Source of the DNA: Lacticaseibacillus absianus
GTDB taxonomy: Bacteria; Bacillota; Bacilli; Lactobacillales; Lactobacillaceae
Assembly (NCBI RefSeq): GCF_013407595.1
Contig: NZ_JABEKX010000001.1
Coordinates: forward strand, 1,010,522 to 1,074,521
Direction of reading: 5' to 3'
DNA: 64,000 bases
The position numbers were made by a program, and so were the translations under genes. Of the stretch, positions 42,277 through 50,216 are shown in pieces (position 1 is the stretch's first letter; every line of letters begins with the position of its first letter). The notes below the pieces were generated by a model. It did not search any database, was not told where the DNA came from, and worked only from the letters and a program-made list of their open reading frames with translations.

Positions 42277-44064
42277 TTACAACGCCTGCAACATTCGCAG
42301 TTGGGCGTCGTACAGCTGGAAGTACTCGCCGTGGTGGGCCATCAGGCTGTCATGGTTGCCGGACTCGACGATCTCGCCGTGGTTGATCACGAGGATCTTG
42401 TCGGCGCGCTGGATGGTCGAGAGACGGTGGGCGACGATGAAGCTAGTTCGCCCGCGCAGTAGCTCTTGCAGGCCAGCCTGCAGCAGCTGTTCGGTGTGGG
42501 TATCGATCGCGGCAGCTGCCTCGTCGAGGATCAAGATCTTCGGGTCGGCGAGCAGGGTGCGGGCAAAGGCGATCAGCTGGCGCTGGCCGGCAGAGAGGCT
42601 GACGCCGCGCTCTTGGACGACGGTGTTGTAACCATCCTTGAGGGTCTTGATGAAGTCATCTGCGCGCGCGACTTTGGCGGCCGCGATCACCTCTGCCTCG
42701 GTCGCGTCGAGGCGACCATAGCGGATGTTGTCCATAATAGTGCCTGAGAAAATGAAGGTGTCTTGGAGCATGACGCCCATCTGCGAGCGCAGCGAGGCGA
42801 TGGTGACGCGGTTGATGTCGACGCCGTCGATCAGGAGCTGGCCGCTGGTGACGTTGTAAAAGCGCGACAGCAGGTTGATGATGGTCGACTTGCCGGCCCC
42901 GGTTGGCCCGACTAAGGCGATGGTCTCGCCGGGTTCCGCGTGGAAGTTGATGTGGTGCAGGATCTCGGGTTCATCTGACGCATATTTGAAGGAGACGTCG
43001 TGGAACTGCACGTCCCCGTGGATCGGCGGCAAGGCGAAGGCGCCGGGCAGGTCCTGGACCTCGGGTTTTTCATCCAGGGTCTCGAAGATGCGCTCGAGGT
43101 AGGCGGTCGCGGTGATCAGCGAGTTGTAGAAGTTCCCGATGTTGATCACGGGGTTCCAGAAGTTGTTGATATAGCCGAGAAACGCGATCAGCGTCCCGGT
43201 CGATACCGCCACGCCGACGTGTTGCAGGCCGACGAAATAGATCAAGGCGGTGGTCAGGGGAGAGATCATCTGCACACCAGGCCACAGCAGGAACTGGATC
43301 TTGACGGCGTGCATCCAGCTGGTGCGATTCTCATCGGCGACGGCGTCGAAGGTCCCAATCGCGTTGGGCTCCTGCGCGAAGCCCTGGGTGACCTTGATCC
43401 CCGCGATGCTTTCATGGATGTAGGCGTTGAGGTTCGATTGCTTGTTGGACAGGTCGCGGTAGGCCTTGCGCTGCTGGACCTGGATCGCGTAGGTCCAGAC
43501 GGCCAGCACCGGCACCAGCAGCAGGCTCCACAGGGTCAGCCGCCAGTTGATGACGAGCATGAAGATGAGGGTGACGATCAGCGAGATCAGATCGGAGATC
43601 AAGTTGATCAGCCCGTTGCTCAGAAGGTCCGATAGCGTGTTGATGTAGTTGACGACGCGGATCAGGATCTTCCCGTGCGGCCGCGAGTCGAAGTAGGAGA
43701 AGGGCAATTCTTGCAGGTGGGTAAAAATGTCCGTCCGCATGTCGCGCAGCAGGTTCTGGCCGATCTCGGTGATCGCCCAGATGCGGTAGCGCAGGCAGGC
43801 GAACGCGATGATCAGCGTCAAGAGGAACAGCCCGGAGATGCCCCACAGCTCGGGCATGTTGTGGTGAGGGATGGTCTCATCGATCGCCTGCTTGATCAGG
43901 TAGGGGCCGAGGATCGTTGCGATGTTGCCGAGTAGGATGGTGCCGAGCACGACGGCGAGGCGGCCGGCATACGGGCGCAGGTAGTGGCTGAGGCGCGCGT
44001 AATCGCGCCACTGGAAGTTCTCGGTCAGGTCTTCGTCGACGTTGGCGGTATTGCGTTTGGCCAT
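42277..44064 (-). CDS. ABC exporter half-transporter with canonical ATP site
   Basis: A 595-residue type IV ABC exporter subunit: six membrane helices (first ~35-60), an ABC_membrane domain, then an ATPase domain with Walker A GPTGAGKST, signature LSAGQRQ and Walker B LILDEAAAAID with the catalytic Glu present. It overlaps the upstream exporter gene (TGATG), which has Asp instead of Glu in Walker B. That asymmetry is typical of heterodimeric multidrug exporters such as LmrCD and BmrCD. The transported compound is not evident. Confidence 0.9.
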   Translation of the reverse strand: MAKRNTANVDEDLTENFQWRDYARLSHYLRPYAGRLAVVLGTILLGNIATILGPYLIKQAIDETIPHHNMPELWGISGLFLLTLIIAFACLRYRIWAITEIGQNLLRDMRTDIFTHLQELPFSYFDSRPHGKILIRVVNYINTLSDLLSNGLINLISDLISLIVTLIFMLVINWRLTLWSLLLVPVLAVWTYAIQVQQRKAYRDLSNKQSNLNAYIHESIAGIKVTQGFAQEPNAIGTFDAVADENRTSWMHAVKIQFLLWPGVQMISPLTTALIYFVGLQHVGVAVSTGTLIAFLGYINNFWNPVINIGNFYNSLITATAYLERIFETLDEKPEVQDLPGAFALPPIHGDVQFHDVSFKYASDEPEILHHINFHAEPGETIALVGPTGAGKSTIINLLSRFYNVTSGQLLIDGVDINRVTIASLRSQMGVMLQDTFIFSGTIMDNIRYGRLDATEAEVIAAAKVARADDFIKTLKDGYNTVVQERGVSLSAGQRQLIAFARTLLADPKILILDEAAAAIDTHTEQLLQAGLQELLRGRTSFIVAHRLSTIQRADKILVINHGEIVESGNHDSLMAHHGEYFQLYDAQLRMLQAL

Positions 44065-45812
44065 CAGTGCTCACTCCCTTCTTCGGTGACAGCGCCTAGC
44101 TGGCGATCGTACGCGGCGGCGTACGCCCCGTGTTGAGCGAGCAGGCTTTCGTGCGTGCCGCGCTCGATGATGCGGCCGTGGTTCAAGACAATGATCTGAT
44201 CGGCGTGGCGCAGGCTGGAGATGCGCGTGGCGATGATGAAGACCGTCTTGTCTTGCGTGACGGTGCGCAGCCGCTGCTGGATCGCCGCTTCGGTCTCCAT
44301 GTCCAACGCGCTGGTGGTGTCATCGAGGATCAGGATCTTCGGATCGTTGACCAAGGCGCGGGTCAGGGAGATCCGCTGCTTTTGGCCCCCCGACAGGCCG
44401 ACCCCGCGCTCGCCGACGACGGTGTCGTAGCCGTCGGGCATTGCCGCGATGAAGTCGTTCGCGTCGGCGACCTGGGCCATTTCGCGGATGAAGGTCGGCT
44501 TGGCGCCGTGGTTCCCGTAGCTAATGTTATCGCCGATGGTATCGGAGAATAAGAAGAGGTCTTGCATAACGATGGTGATCTGGGCGCGCAGGTCACGCAC
44601 CGCCCAGTCCCGGATGTCCTTGCCGTCGATCGACACGGTCCCGCCGGTCGCGTCATAGAAGCGTGCGATCAGGTTCATCAGTGTCGACTTGCCGGAGCCG
44701 GTCTCGCCCAGGATCCCCAGGGTCTGGCCCGGTTGAACGTCGAAGCTGACGTCCTCGAGCACCTTGGTGTCGGGGTCGTCGGCGTAGGCGAAGCTGACGT
44801 GGTCGAACGTGACTGCGCCGTGGATCGCCGGGCGTTGGGCGCTGGCACCGGTTGGGATCGCCGGCTTGGCGGCGAGCATCTGGCGGATCTTGACCGTCGA
44901 GGCGGAGAAGCGCTGGATGTCGTTGATCAGCCAGCCGCTCATGCGCATCGGCTGGTTGAGCATCCACAAGAAACCGTTGAAGGTGACGAGGTCGCCCAGG
45001 GTCATGCGGCCGCTGATGACGAAGGCGCCGCCGATCAGGAGCACGAGCACTTGCAGCAACGACGCGAGAAAGTCCAGCGGTGGCAAGTAGCGCCGGGAGA
45101 TGCCCGCGGAGTCCATGTTGCGCTGTTTATAGTCCTCGTTGAGCTTGGCGAACTTGTCGATCTCGAAGGCTTCACGCGCGAAGGCCTTGACGACGCGGTT
45201 GCCCGAGATGTTCTCTTCGACCATCGCGTTGAGGCGCGCGAAGCTCTGGCGAATCTCGAAGAAGACGGGGTGCGCCTGGCTGGACATTTTGATGGTCAGC
45301 ACGCCGATCACTGGGGTGACGACGACCAGCGCCAGCATCAGCGGCCAGGAGATGGTGCTCATCACGATGATCGCCGCGGCGAACCACAGCACGTTTTCGA
45401 TCACGGTATAGGAGACCCATGACAGCATGTGGCGGATCGCGTCGGTGTCCCCAGTCAGCCGGGCCATGATGTCCCCGGTGCGCACCGTGTTGAAAAAGTC
45501 AAAATCCAGCGACTGAAGCTTGACGAACAGATCGTGGCGGATGTCGTACAGCGCGTTTTGGCCCATCTGCTCAAACAGGATCTGATAGGCGTAGCGCACG
45601 ACCACCCGCGCGGCGGTGACCGCGACCATCGTGACCAGCATCGGCGTCAGGCGCGCAATGTGGCCCTGCAAGATGACCTGGTCGACAATCATGCCCCCGA
45701 GCAGGGGCACGACGATGATCGCCGCCGAATTGATGAGGATCAAGGCGCTGGCAAAAAGGATCGCGGCGCGACTCTTTTTGGCGTACTGCCAGACCCAGGT
45801 ATATGGATTCAT
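44064..45812 (-). CDS. ABC exporter half-transporter with degenerate ATP site
   Basis: A 582-residue partner of the following gene. It starts MNPYTWVWQYAKKSRAAILF, has six membrane helices, then an ATPase domain with Walker A GETGSGKST, signature LSGGQKQR and Walker B LILDDTTSALD. Asp replaces the catalytic Glu, so this subunit supplies the degenerate Walker B of an asymmetric heterodimer. GAGGTTG precedes the ATG at 45812. An AraC regulator is divergent from it, which suggests inducible expression by a sensed compound. Confidence 0.9.
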   Translation of the reverse strand: MNPYTWVWQYAKKSRAAILFASALILINSAAIIVVPLLGGMIVDQVILQGHIARLTPMLVTMVAVTAARVVVRYAYQILFEQMGQNALYDIRHDLFVKLQSLDFDFFNTVRTGDIMARLTGDTDAIRHMLSWVSYTVIENVLWFAAAIIVMSTISWPLMLALVVVTPVIGVLTIKMSSQAHPVFFEIRQSFARLNAMVEENISGNRVVKAFAREAFEIDKFAKLNEDYKQRNMDSAGISRRYLPPLDFLASLLQVLVLLIGGAFVISGRMTLGDLVTFNGFLWMLNQPMRMSGWLINDIQRFSASTVKIRQMLAAKPAIPTGASAQRPAIHGAVTFDHVSFAYADDPDTKVLEDVSFDVQPGQTLGILGETGSGKSTLMNLIARFYDATGGTVSIDGKDIRDWAVRDLRAQITIVMQDLFLFSDTIGDNISYGNHGAKPTFIREMAQVADANDFIAAMPDGYDTVVGERGVGLSGGQKQRISLTRALVNDPKILILDDTTSALDMETEAAIQQRLRTVTQDKTVFIIATRISSLRHADQIIVLNHGRIIERGTHESLLAQHGAYAAAYDRQLGAVTEEGSEH

Positions 45813-45979
45813 AACAACCTCCGATAAAAATGAGTGTAAGCGATTGCGGCCAGTCGCGGTTCGCGGGATAATAAGATGATGGCAAGACGCACCGACGTCT
45901 GGTTACAAGAGCGTATTATGCGCCGATGGCACCGAAACCAAATGGACGAACCTGTTCGATTGCTTGGAGGATACTGTCT

Positions 45980-46843
45980 ATGGAAAAAGCCGGCAGTGGG
46001 CTGCTCAATCTAAATAATTTTGCCCCCGATGTGCTGTATGTCTTCGCCTTTCGCAACGGCAAGGTCGGCACCGGCCTGTACCACGCGCACGACTTCCTCG
46101 AGATGTCGATCATGCTGGCGGGGTGCGCGGATTATCGCATCGAATCGGCCCACCGGCGGATCCACGCGGGGCAGGTGATGGTGTTCAACCCGGGGGTCCA
46201 CCACCAGGACTCCCAGACGCAGGGCACCAACAGCTACCAGCTGCACATCGGGTTTCGCGGCATCACGCTGCCAGGGGTGGCCGCCGACCGCATGCCCTTC
46301 GCCGACAGCGTCGTCGACCTCGGCGAACAGCGCGAGGCGTTCTTCGAGACCGCTGGCCGCATCGCGGCGGAGAGCCAAGGCGCGACGCTGGTCGGGCGCG
46401 ACCTCCTGCAGCAGGCGCGGGTGATCGAGCTGCTGTGCCTGCTGATGCGGGCGCTGCCGAACAACCAGGTCAGCGCCGATCACGTCTCTGCACAGGCCGC
46501 CGCCGAGACGCCGGATCGCTCCGCGCTAGCCGTTGCGGCGTCGTATTACCTGGAGGCGCACTACACCGAGCCGGTCACGCTGACGGACCTGGCGGACCAC
46601 CTGCACGTCAGCACCGCCCACCTGTCGCACACCTTCAAGGCGGTCAACGGGGTGGGGCCGATGGGCTACATGACCTCGCTGCGCCTCAACCGGGCCCAGC
46701 AGCTACTCAAGGAGACGGCCTTGCCGATCAAGGCAGTCGCCAGCGCCGTCGGCTACCAGGATCCGTACTACTTCAGCCGCCTGTTCAAGCAGACATTCGG
46801 TCAGGCCCCGTCGCAGGTGCAAGAGCAGCGCGGCTCGGCGTGA
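45980..46843 (+). CDS. AraC-family transcription regulator
   Basis: A 287-residue regulator with an N-terminal cupin (LYHAHDFLEMSIMLAG, GQVMVFNPGVHHQD) and a C-terminal double helix-turn-helix (VTLTDLADHLHVSTAHLSHTFK, then IKAVASAVGYQDPYYFSRLFK). The start at 45980 follows TTGGAGGA; the longer upstream reading lacks a ribosome site. It is divergent from the ABC exporter pair (167-base gap) and is the likely controller of it. A bidirectional terminator follows. Confidence 0.88.
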   Translation: MEKAGSGLLNLNNFAPDVLYVFAFRNGKVGTGLYHAHDFLEMSIMLAGCADYRIESAHRRIHAGQVMVFNPGVHHQDSQTQGTNSYQLHIGFRGITLPGVAADRMPFADSVVDLGEQREAFFETAGRIAAESQGATLVGRDLLQQARVIELLCLLMRALPNNQVSADHVSAQAAAETPDRSALAVAASYYLEAHYTEPVTLTDLADHLHVSTAHLSHTFKAVNGVGPMGYMTSLRLNRAQQLLKETALPIKAVASAVGYQDPYYFSRLFKQTFGQAPSQVQEQRGSA

Positions 46844-46856
46844 CCATGAGACACCA

Positions 46857-46897
46857 AAACGCGAGGACCACCTGTTGAGGGGGCCTCGCGTTTTTGT
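46857..46897. terminator. Bidirectional terminator after the AraC gene
   Basis: AACGCGAGG (46859-46867) pairs with CCTCGCGTT (46885-46893) and is followed by TTTTG on the + strand. On the - strand the stem is followed by TTTTGG. It can stop both the AraC transcript and any - strand transcript arriving from 47350. Confidence 0.75.
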
Positions 46898-46899
46898 CG

Positions 46900-47350
46900 T
46901 CGCCGCACCGGCCGCTTGTTCGCAGTGGTGAGGGGCAGTGTCAAACCGGCGCGCACGTGGTTGACGGGTCGGTGACCCGACCTGTCGGTTTTGGCGCGCC
47001 TAGACACACCAAAGCCGCCCCAGGGAAGCCCCCAGCGCGCCTTTGGCTGACGTGACCCGCCGTTGCCAGGCGGAGCCGCAGGGCCGCGGCGGCTTGACAC
47101 CGCGTGGGCCTTGCGTGGCCGGTGTGTCAGCACACCGGCCGGACTTGATTAGATGCCTGCCGGAGCAGGGGCAACCCGACTTTTCGCACGATCGATTCAT
47201 CCACATACCACTGGCCTTTGCGTCCGTCAGTACGCGACGCTTCACTGCATATGCTCTGTGGGGGTTACTAGGCGAAAGCCTTGGATGATTTCACCAAGCC
47301 TGAAGGTCACCGGTGCCGGCAGCTGTCCGACATCACCTTAGACTCGAGCT
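46900..47350 (-). ncRNA. Gene-free structured region with its own promoter: candidate non-coding RNA
   Basis: No convincing gene exists here on either strand. Several strong dyads are visible: around 46960-47001 (nested, GGCGCGC outer arms), CCGGCCGGTGTGCTGACACA and its partner near 47118-47142, one near 47250-47320 joining AAGGTGATGTCGG to CCGGTGACCTT, and AGGCTTGG...CCAAGGCT. A - strand promoter at 47358-47386 would start a transcript of about 490 bases that ends at the bidirectional terminator 46857-46897. I do not recognise it as tmRNA, RNase P RNA, SRP RNA or a known riboswitch. Confidence 0.4.
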
Positions 47351-47357
47351 CGACGTT

Positions 47358-47396
47358 ACTGTAGCACGCCGTTGATTTTTTGGCAAGCGGTTACAC
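47358..47396 (-). promoter_or_regulatory. Minus-strand promoter with overlapping cre-like site
   Basis: Read on the - strand: TTGCCA (47386-47381), a 17-base spacer and an extended TGC-TACAGT -10 (47363-47358). Positions 47381-47396 (TGGCAAGCGGTTACAC) match the cre consensus core with one internal and one flanking mismatch and cover the -35 box. This points into the gene-free region 46900-47350. Confidence 0.5.
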
Positions 47397-47474
47397 TCGG
47401 GCCGGGCGCCGAGTCGAGTTGCTCTACAAATCCGCGGGGCGCGCGTACACTGTGGGCACATGGAGGTGATGATC

Positions 47475-47771
47475 ATGAGTGAGTGGCGTCCCCGCTTGCG
47501 CGTGCGCGGGTGGGTCGTCGGGGCGGTGGTCCCGTATCGGTTGGATGAGGAATGGCGCCTAGTGCGCCCGGAGATGGTGGTGCTCGGGGTCGATGAGGTG
47601 TTCGCGCTGGATGGGACCGAGCTGGCGGTGCCGCCGATGACGGTGTTGGTCCCGTACGATGCACACTTTGCGGCGATGGCGGCCCGGTGCGCGTGGGGTT
47701 TCGCATTCAGCTCGAAGCTAGCGTCCAGGCGGTGCGCGACGTTGGGTCTGCGGTCGTGGCAACGCAGGTGA
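47475..47771 (+). CDS. Hypothetical protein, probably the N-terminal part of a frameshifted gene
   Basis: An ideal ribosome site (GGAGGTGATGATC) precedes ATG 47475 and 98 residues, beginning MSEWRPRLRVRGWVVGAVVP and including FALDGTELAVPPMTVLVPYDAHFAAMAAR. The C-terminal end (CAWGFAFSSKL onward) is arginine/serine-rich and looks out of frame. The neighbouring frame from 47687 continues with a plausible protein (VRVGFRIQLEASVQAV). One indel near 47670-47690 would join both into a protein of about 275 residues. I recognise no family. Either a real frameshift or a sequencing indel in a GC-rich run explains it. Confidence 0.5.
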   Translation: MSEWRPRLRVRGWVVGAVVPYRLDEEWRLVRPEMVVLGVDEVFALDGTELAVPPMTVLVPYDAHFAAMAARCAWGFAFSSKLASRRCATLGLRSWQRR

Positions 47772-48310
47772 TGGCGGGGGTCCAGAGCGGGCGCGACCGG
47801 GTGGCCCGCCGCGGCGAGTGCTGGCTCGAGCGAATGGCGGCCCGAGCGGCGACGGAGGCGAAGTTGCGCGGGTGGTTCAGCGGCCTGAGTGGCCCGATGC
47901 GCCGGCTGCAAGGCGAGATGCGCAGCGGGCGGCTCAGCTTCAGCGCCTTTCACGCCCGGCTGACGACGCTGTTGGCGGCGCACGGGCCCTTTTTGCAGCG
48001 GGCCGGTCAGCGGTTGATGGCCGACCAGCTGGCCGTGATGCGCCAAACCGACCGCCGCGTGGCGCCGTTAGTCACCGCGCATTATGGGCTATACGCGGTG
48101 CGGCACGTCAAGCTCGTGCGCCTGGTGCCGACGCAGGGCTGGCAGGCCCGGGTCAAAGCGGCGCCGGCGCGCGCCAGGCGCGTGACCTATCAGCGTGCAC
48201 TGTTCGAAGATTTGCGCGCGAACCGTCAGTACTGGACGGCGCACCGGTTGCCGGTGGTCGGACCGGGGGCGGGGCGCACGCCGTGGACACCGGCGGTCCC
48301 GCTGGTGTGA
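47687..48310 (+). CDS. Hypothetical protein, probable C-terminal part of the same gene
   Basis: From GTG 47687, 207 residues beginning RVGFRIQLEASVQAVRDVGS, rich in Arg and Ala and predicted mostly helical (GWFSGLSGPMRRLQGEMR, HARLTTLLAAHGPFLQRAG). It overlaps the preceding reading frame by 85 bases and has no ribosome site of its own, so it is more likely a continuation of the gene starting at 47475 than a separate gene. No domain is recognised. It is followed 13 bases later by another hypothetical gene, likely in one operon. Confidence 0.5.
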   Translation: MRVGFRIQLEASVQAVRDVGSAVVATQVMAGVQSGRDRVARRGECWLERMAARAATEAKLRGWFSGLSGPMRRLQGEMRSGRLSFSAFHARLTTLLAAHGPFLQRAGQRLMADQLAVMRQTDRRVAPLVTAHYGLYAVRHVKLVRLVPTQGWQARVKAAPARARRVTYQRALFEDLRANRQYWTAHRLPVVGPGAGRTPWTPAVPLV

Positions 48311-48323
48311 GGAGGGGTCGACA

Positions 48324-48785
48324 ATGAATCTGATGATCCGAAATACGCAGGCAGTGGCCGTTGTGGGCACAATCAGCGGTGGGGCGCGCGAGTGGATCCG
48401 CACGGCCGATGACCACCTAGCGGCTTATGACTTCGCTTGGCTGCCTAATGATGGGGCGTTGGTGGTGCAGGCGAGCGCGTCGGTCACGCTTGGCGGGGCC
48501 GCGGTCCGGCTACCGTTCGGGCCGGCGATCATGCGCGCAGGCGCGGCGATCGGGGACACGGTGGCGTTCACGGCCGTTGCCGGGGACTACGCGGCGGTCC
48601 CCGCAGCCGCGGTCGACGCCCTGCAGGCGCAGCGGCTTCTTTCGGCCGGCGGGGTTGACGGTGGATGGGCCGGGGCCGAACGCCTGGGGGCCGATCGACC
48701 CGCGGCAGGTGCCCACAGCGGCCAGGCAGCACGAGCTGTTTGGCCAGTGGCTGACCCCCAAGCCGACCGCCGGCCAGTTGCTTAA
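48324..48785 (+). CDS. Hypothetical protein with a C-terminal frameshift
   Basis: Start ATG 48324 follows GAGGAGGGG. The first ~105 residues (MNLMIRNTQAVAVVGTISGG, YDFAWLPNDGALVVQAS, RAGAAIGDTVAFTAVAGDY) look like a small beta-rich protein. After RLLSAGG the frame read gives a low-complexity Arg/Ala tail, whereas the next frame reads LTVDGPGPNAWGPIDPRQV and ends PTAGQLLN at about 48787. A single-base indel in GGCGGGG at 48648-48654 explains this. Function is unknown. It is the second frameshifted gene in 1.3 kb. Confidence 0.5.
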   Translation: MNLMIRNTQAVAVVGTISGGAREWIRTADDHLAAYDFAWLPNDGALVVQASASVTLGGAAVRLPFGPAIMRAGAAIGDTVAFTAVAGDYAAVPAAAVDALQAQRLLSAGGVDGGWAGAERLGADRPAAGAHSGQAARAVWPVADPQADRRPVA

Positions 48786-48808
48786 TTAATATTTACATTC
48801 TCAATCAA

Positions 48809-48847
48809 TTGCAAGCGCTTCCTTTTTCGGAGGTGAACAGGTATACT
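48809..48847 (+). promoter_or_regulatory. Promoter and cre site of the EIIC-GH1 operon
   Basis: TTGCAAGCGCTTCCTT (48809-48824) matches the cre consensus with one mismatch. A -10 box TATACT lies at 48842-48847. The -35 (TTCCTT, 48819-48824, 17-base spacer) is weak and inside the cre. CcpA repression of this beta-glucoside operon is expected. Confidence 0.65.
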
Positions 48848-48869
48848 AGCGAAAAAGGAGGAGATCACG

Positions 48870-50216
48870 ATGAAGGGACTTGAAACCGCGCTCGAGCGCT
48901 ACCTTGCGCCGATCGCTAACTGGATGAACCAGAACCGCTTTTTCTCGACACTCGCGGCTGCCTTCATGCGCAGCCTGCCGGTCACGATCGGCGTCGCCTT
49001 GATCCTGGTCGTGTACGGGCTGCCGTTCCCGGCGTGGCAGGAATTGATCTGGCACAGTGACCTGAACGATCAGTTCACTGCGGCGCTCGGGGCGTCAATG
49101 AACGCCTTGAGCCTGTACATCGCCTTCAACTTCGCCTACTTATATGTCAAACAGGGCCAAGGCGATGGCCTGACGGCGGGGATGCTCGCGGTGATGAACC
49201 TGCTGATGCTGATGCCACAGACCGTGGCGGTGCCCCAGTTGCAGCACGCCGTCACGAAGGGGGCGGCAGTCGTCACCGGGGTGGAGAAGGTCAGCGCCTT
49301 TGCCACGACTTACACGGGTGGCGGGGGGCTGATCGTGGCCATCGCGGTGGCCTACCTGACGGCGCTGGGATACGGGTGGTTGAGCGGCGGTCGGCTGGCG
49401 ATCAAAATGCCGGCCGGCGTCCCGCCGATGGTCCAGGCCGCCATGGCCCCGGCGCTGATCGCGGTGCTGCTGGCCAGTGCCTTCTTCGCCTTGCGCATCG
49501 CGCTGTGGTTGACGCCCGCCCGAGACGCGTTCAGCCTGGTCACGGCGGTGATCCAAGCGCCGCTGCAGCACCTGACGGGGCACCCGGTGTCGATCATCGT
49601 CTTGGCGACCGTGACGAACCTGTTTTGGTTCTTCGGGCTCCACCCGTCACTGATCGTCGGGGTCTCCAGCCCCTTGCTGCTCGCCCTGTTGGCGGATAAC
49701 GCCAACGCCGTGGCAGCGGGGCGGCCACTGCCGTACCTGCTGGGCGGGCTGGTGTACTTGATGACGTCGAACATGTTCGGTGGCCAGGGTCAGACGATGG
49801 GGCTGGTGATCGCGATGAGCCGGGCCCGCTCGGCGCGCTTCAAGCAACTGTTCAAGCTGGAGGCGTTGCCGGCCTTGTTCAACGTCAACGAACCGCTGAT
49901 CTTCGGCGCGCCGATCATGCTCAACCCGCTGTTTTTCTTCCCGATGCTGCTGGTCGCGCCGGTCAGCGGGCTGGCGACTTGGGGGTTGGTTCGGGTGCTG
50001 GGCATCACGAAGTACGCCGCAGGGGTGATGCTCCCGTGGACGTTGCCGGGGCCGGTGCAAGCGGTGATGTACGGCGGTGGGTCACTGCTGTTGGTGATGG
50101 CCGTCGTGTTAGGGCTGGTGACGCTGGTCTGGTGGCCGTTTTTCCGCCTGGCTGACGCGCGGGCGCTGAAAGAAGAGCAGGCAGGCGCCGTGGCGCCGAC
50201 AAAGGAGGATGCATGA
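48870..50216 (+). CDS. PTS cellobiose/lactose-family EIIC permease
   Basis: A 448-residue EIIC membrane component of the lactose/cellobiose PTS family, with about ten helices. It has the substrate-site signature LFNVNEPLIFGAPIMLNPLFF, as well as FWFFGLHPSLIVG. It moves a beta-glucoside across the membrane with phosphorylation by EIIA and EIIB proteins, which are not encoded next to it and must come from elsewhere. AAAGGAGGAG precedes the ATG. It overlaps the GH1 gene by four bases, so the phospho-sugar made here is the probable substrate of that enzyme. Confidence 0.9.
   Translation: MKGLETALERYLAPIANWMNQNRFFSTLAAAFMRSLPVTIGVALILVVYGLPFPAWQELIWHSDLNDQFTAALGASMNALSLYIAFNFAYLYVKQGQGDGLTAGMLAVMNLLMLMPQTVAVPQLQHAVTKGAAVVTGVEKVSAFATTYTGGGGLIVAIAVAYLTALGYGWLSGGRLAIKMPAGVPPMVQAAMAPALIAVLLASAFFALRIALWLTPARDAFSLVTAVIQAPLQHLTGHPVSIIVLATVTNLFWFFGLHPSLIVGVSSPLLLALLADNANAVAAGRPLPYLLGGLVYLMTSNMFGGQGQTMGLVIAMSRARSARFKQLFKLEALPALFNVNEPLIFGAPIMLNPLFFFPMLLVAPVSGLATWGLVRVLGITKYAAGVMLPWTLPGPVQAVMYGGGSLLLVMAVVLGLVTLVWWPFFRLADARALKEEQAGAVAPTKEDA

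Noticed and set aside
47000-47245. An 81-codon - strand frame in the gene-free region, and a neighbouring frame reading GQWYVDESIVRKVG
   Set aside because: No ribosome site, overlaps strong hairpins and shows no family match I can support; at best a remnant.
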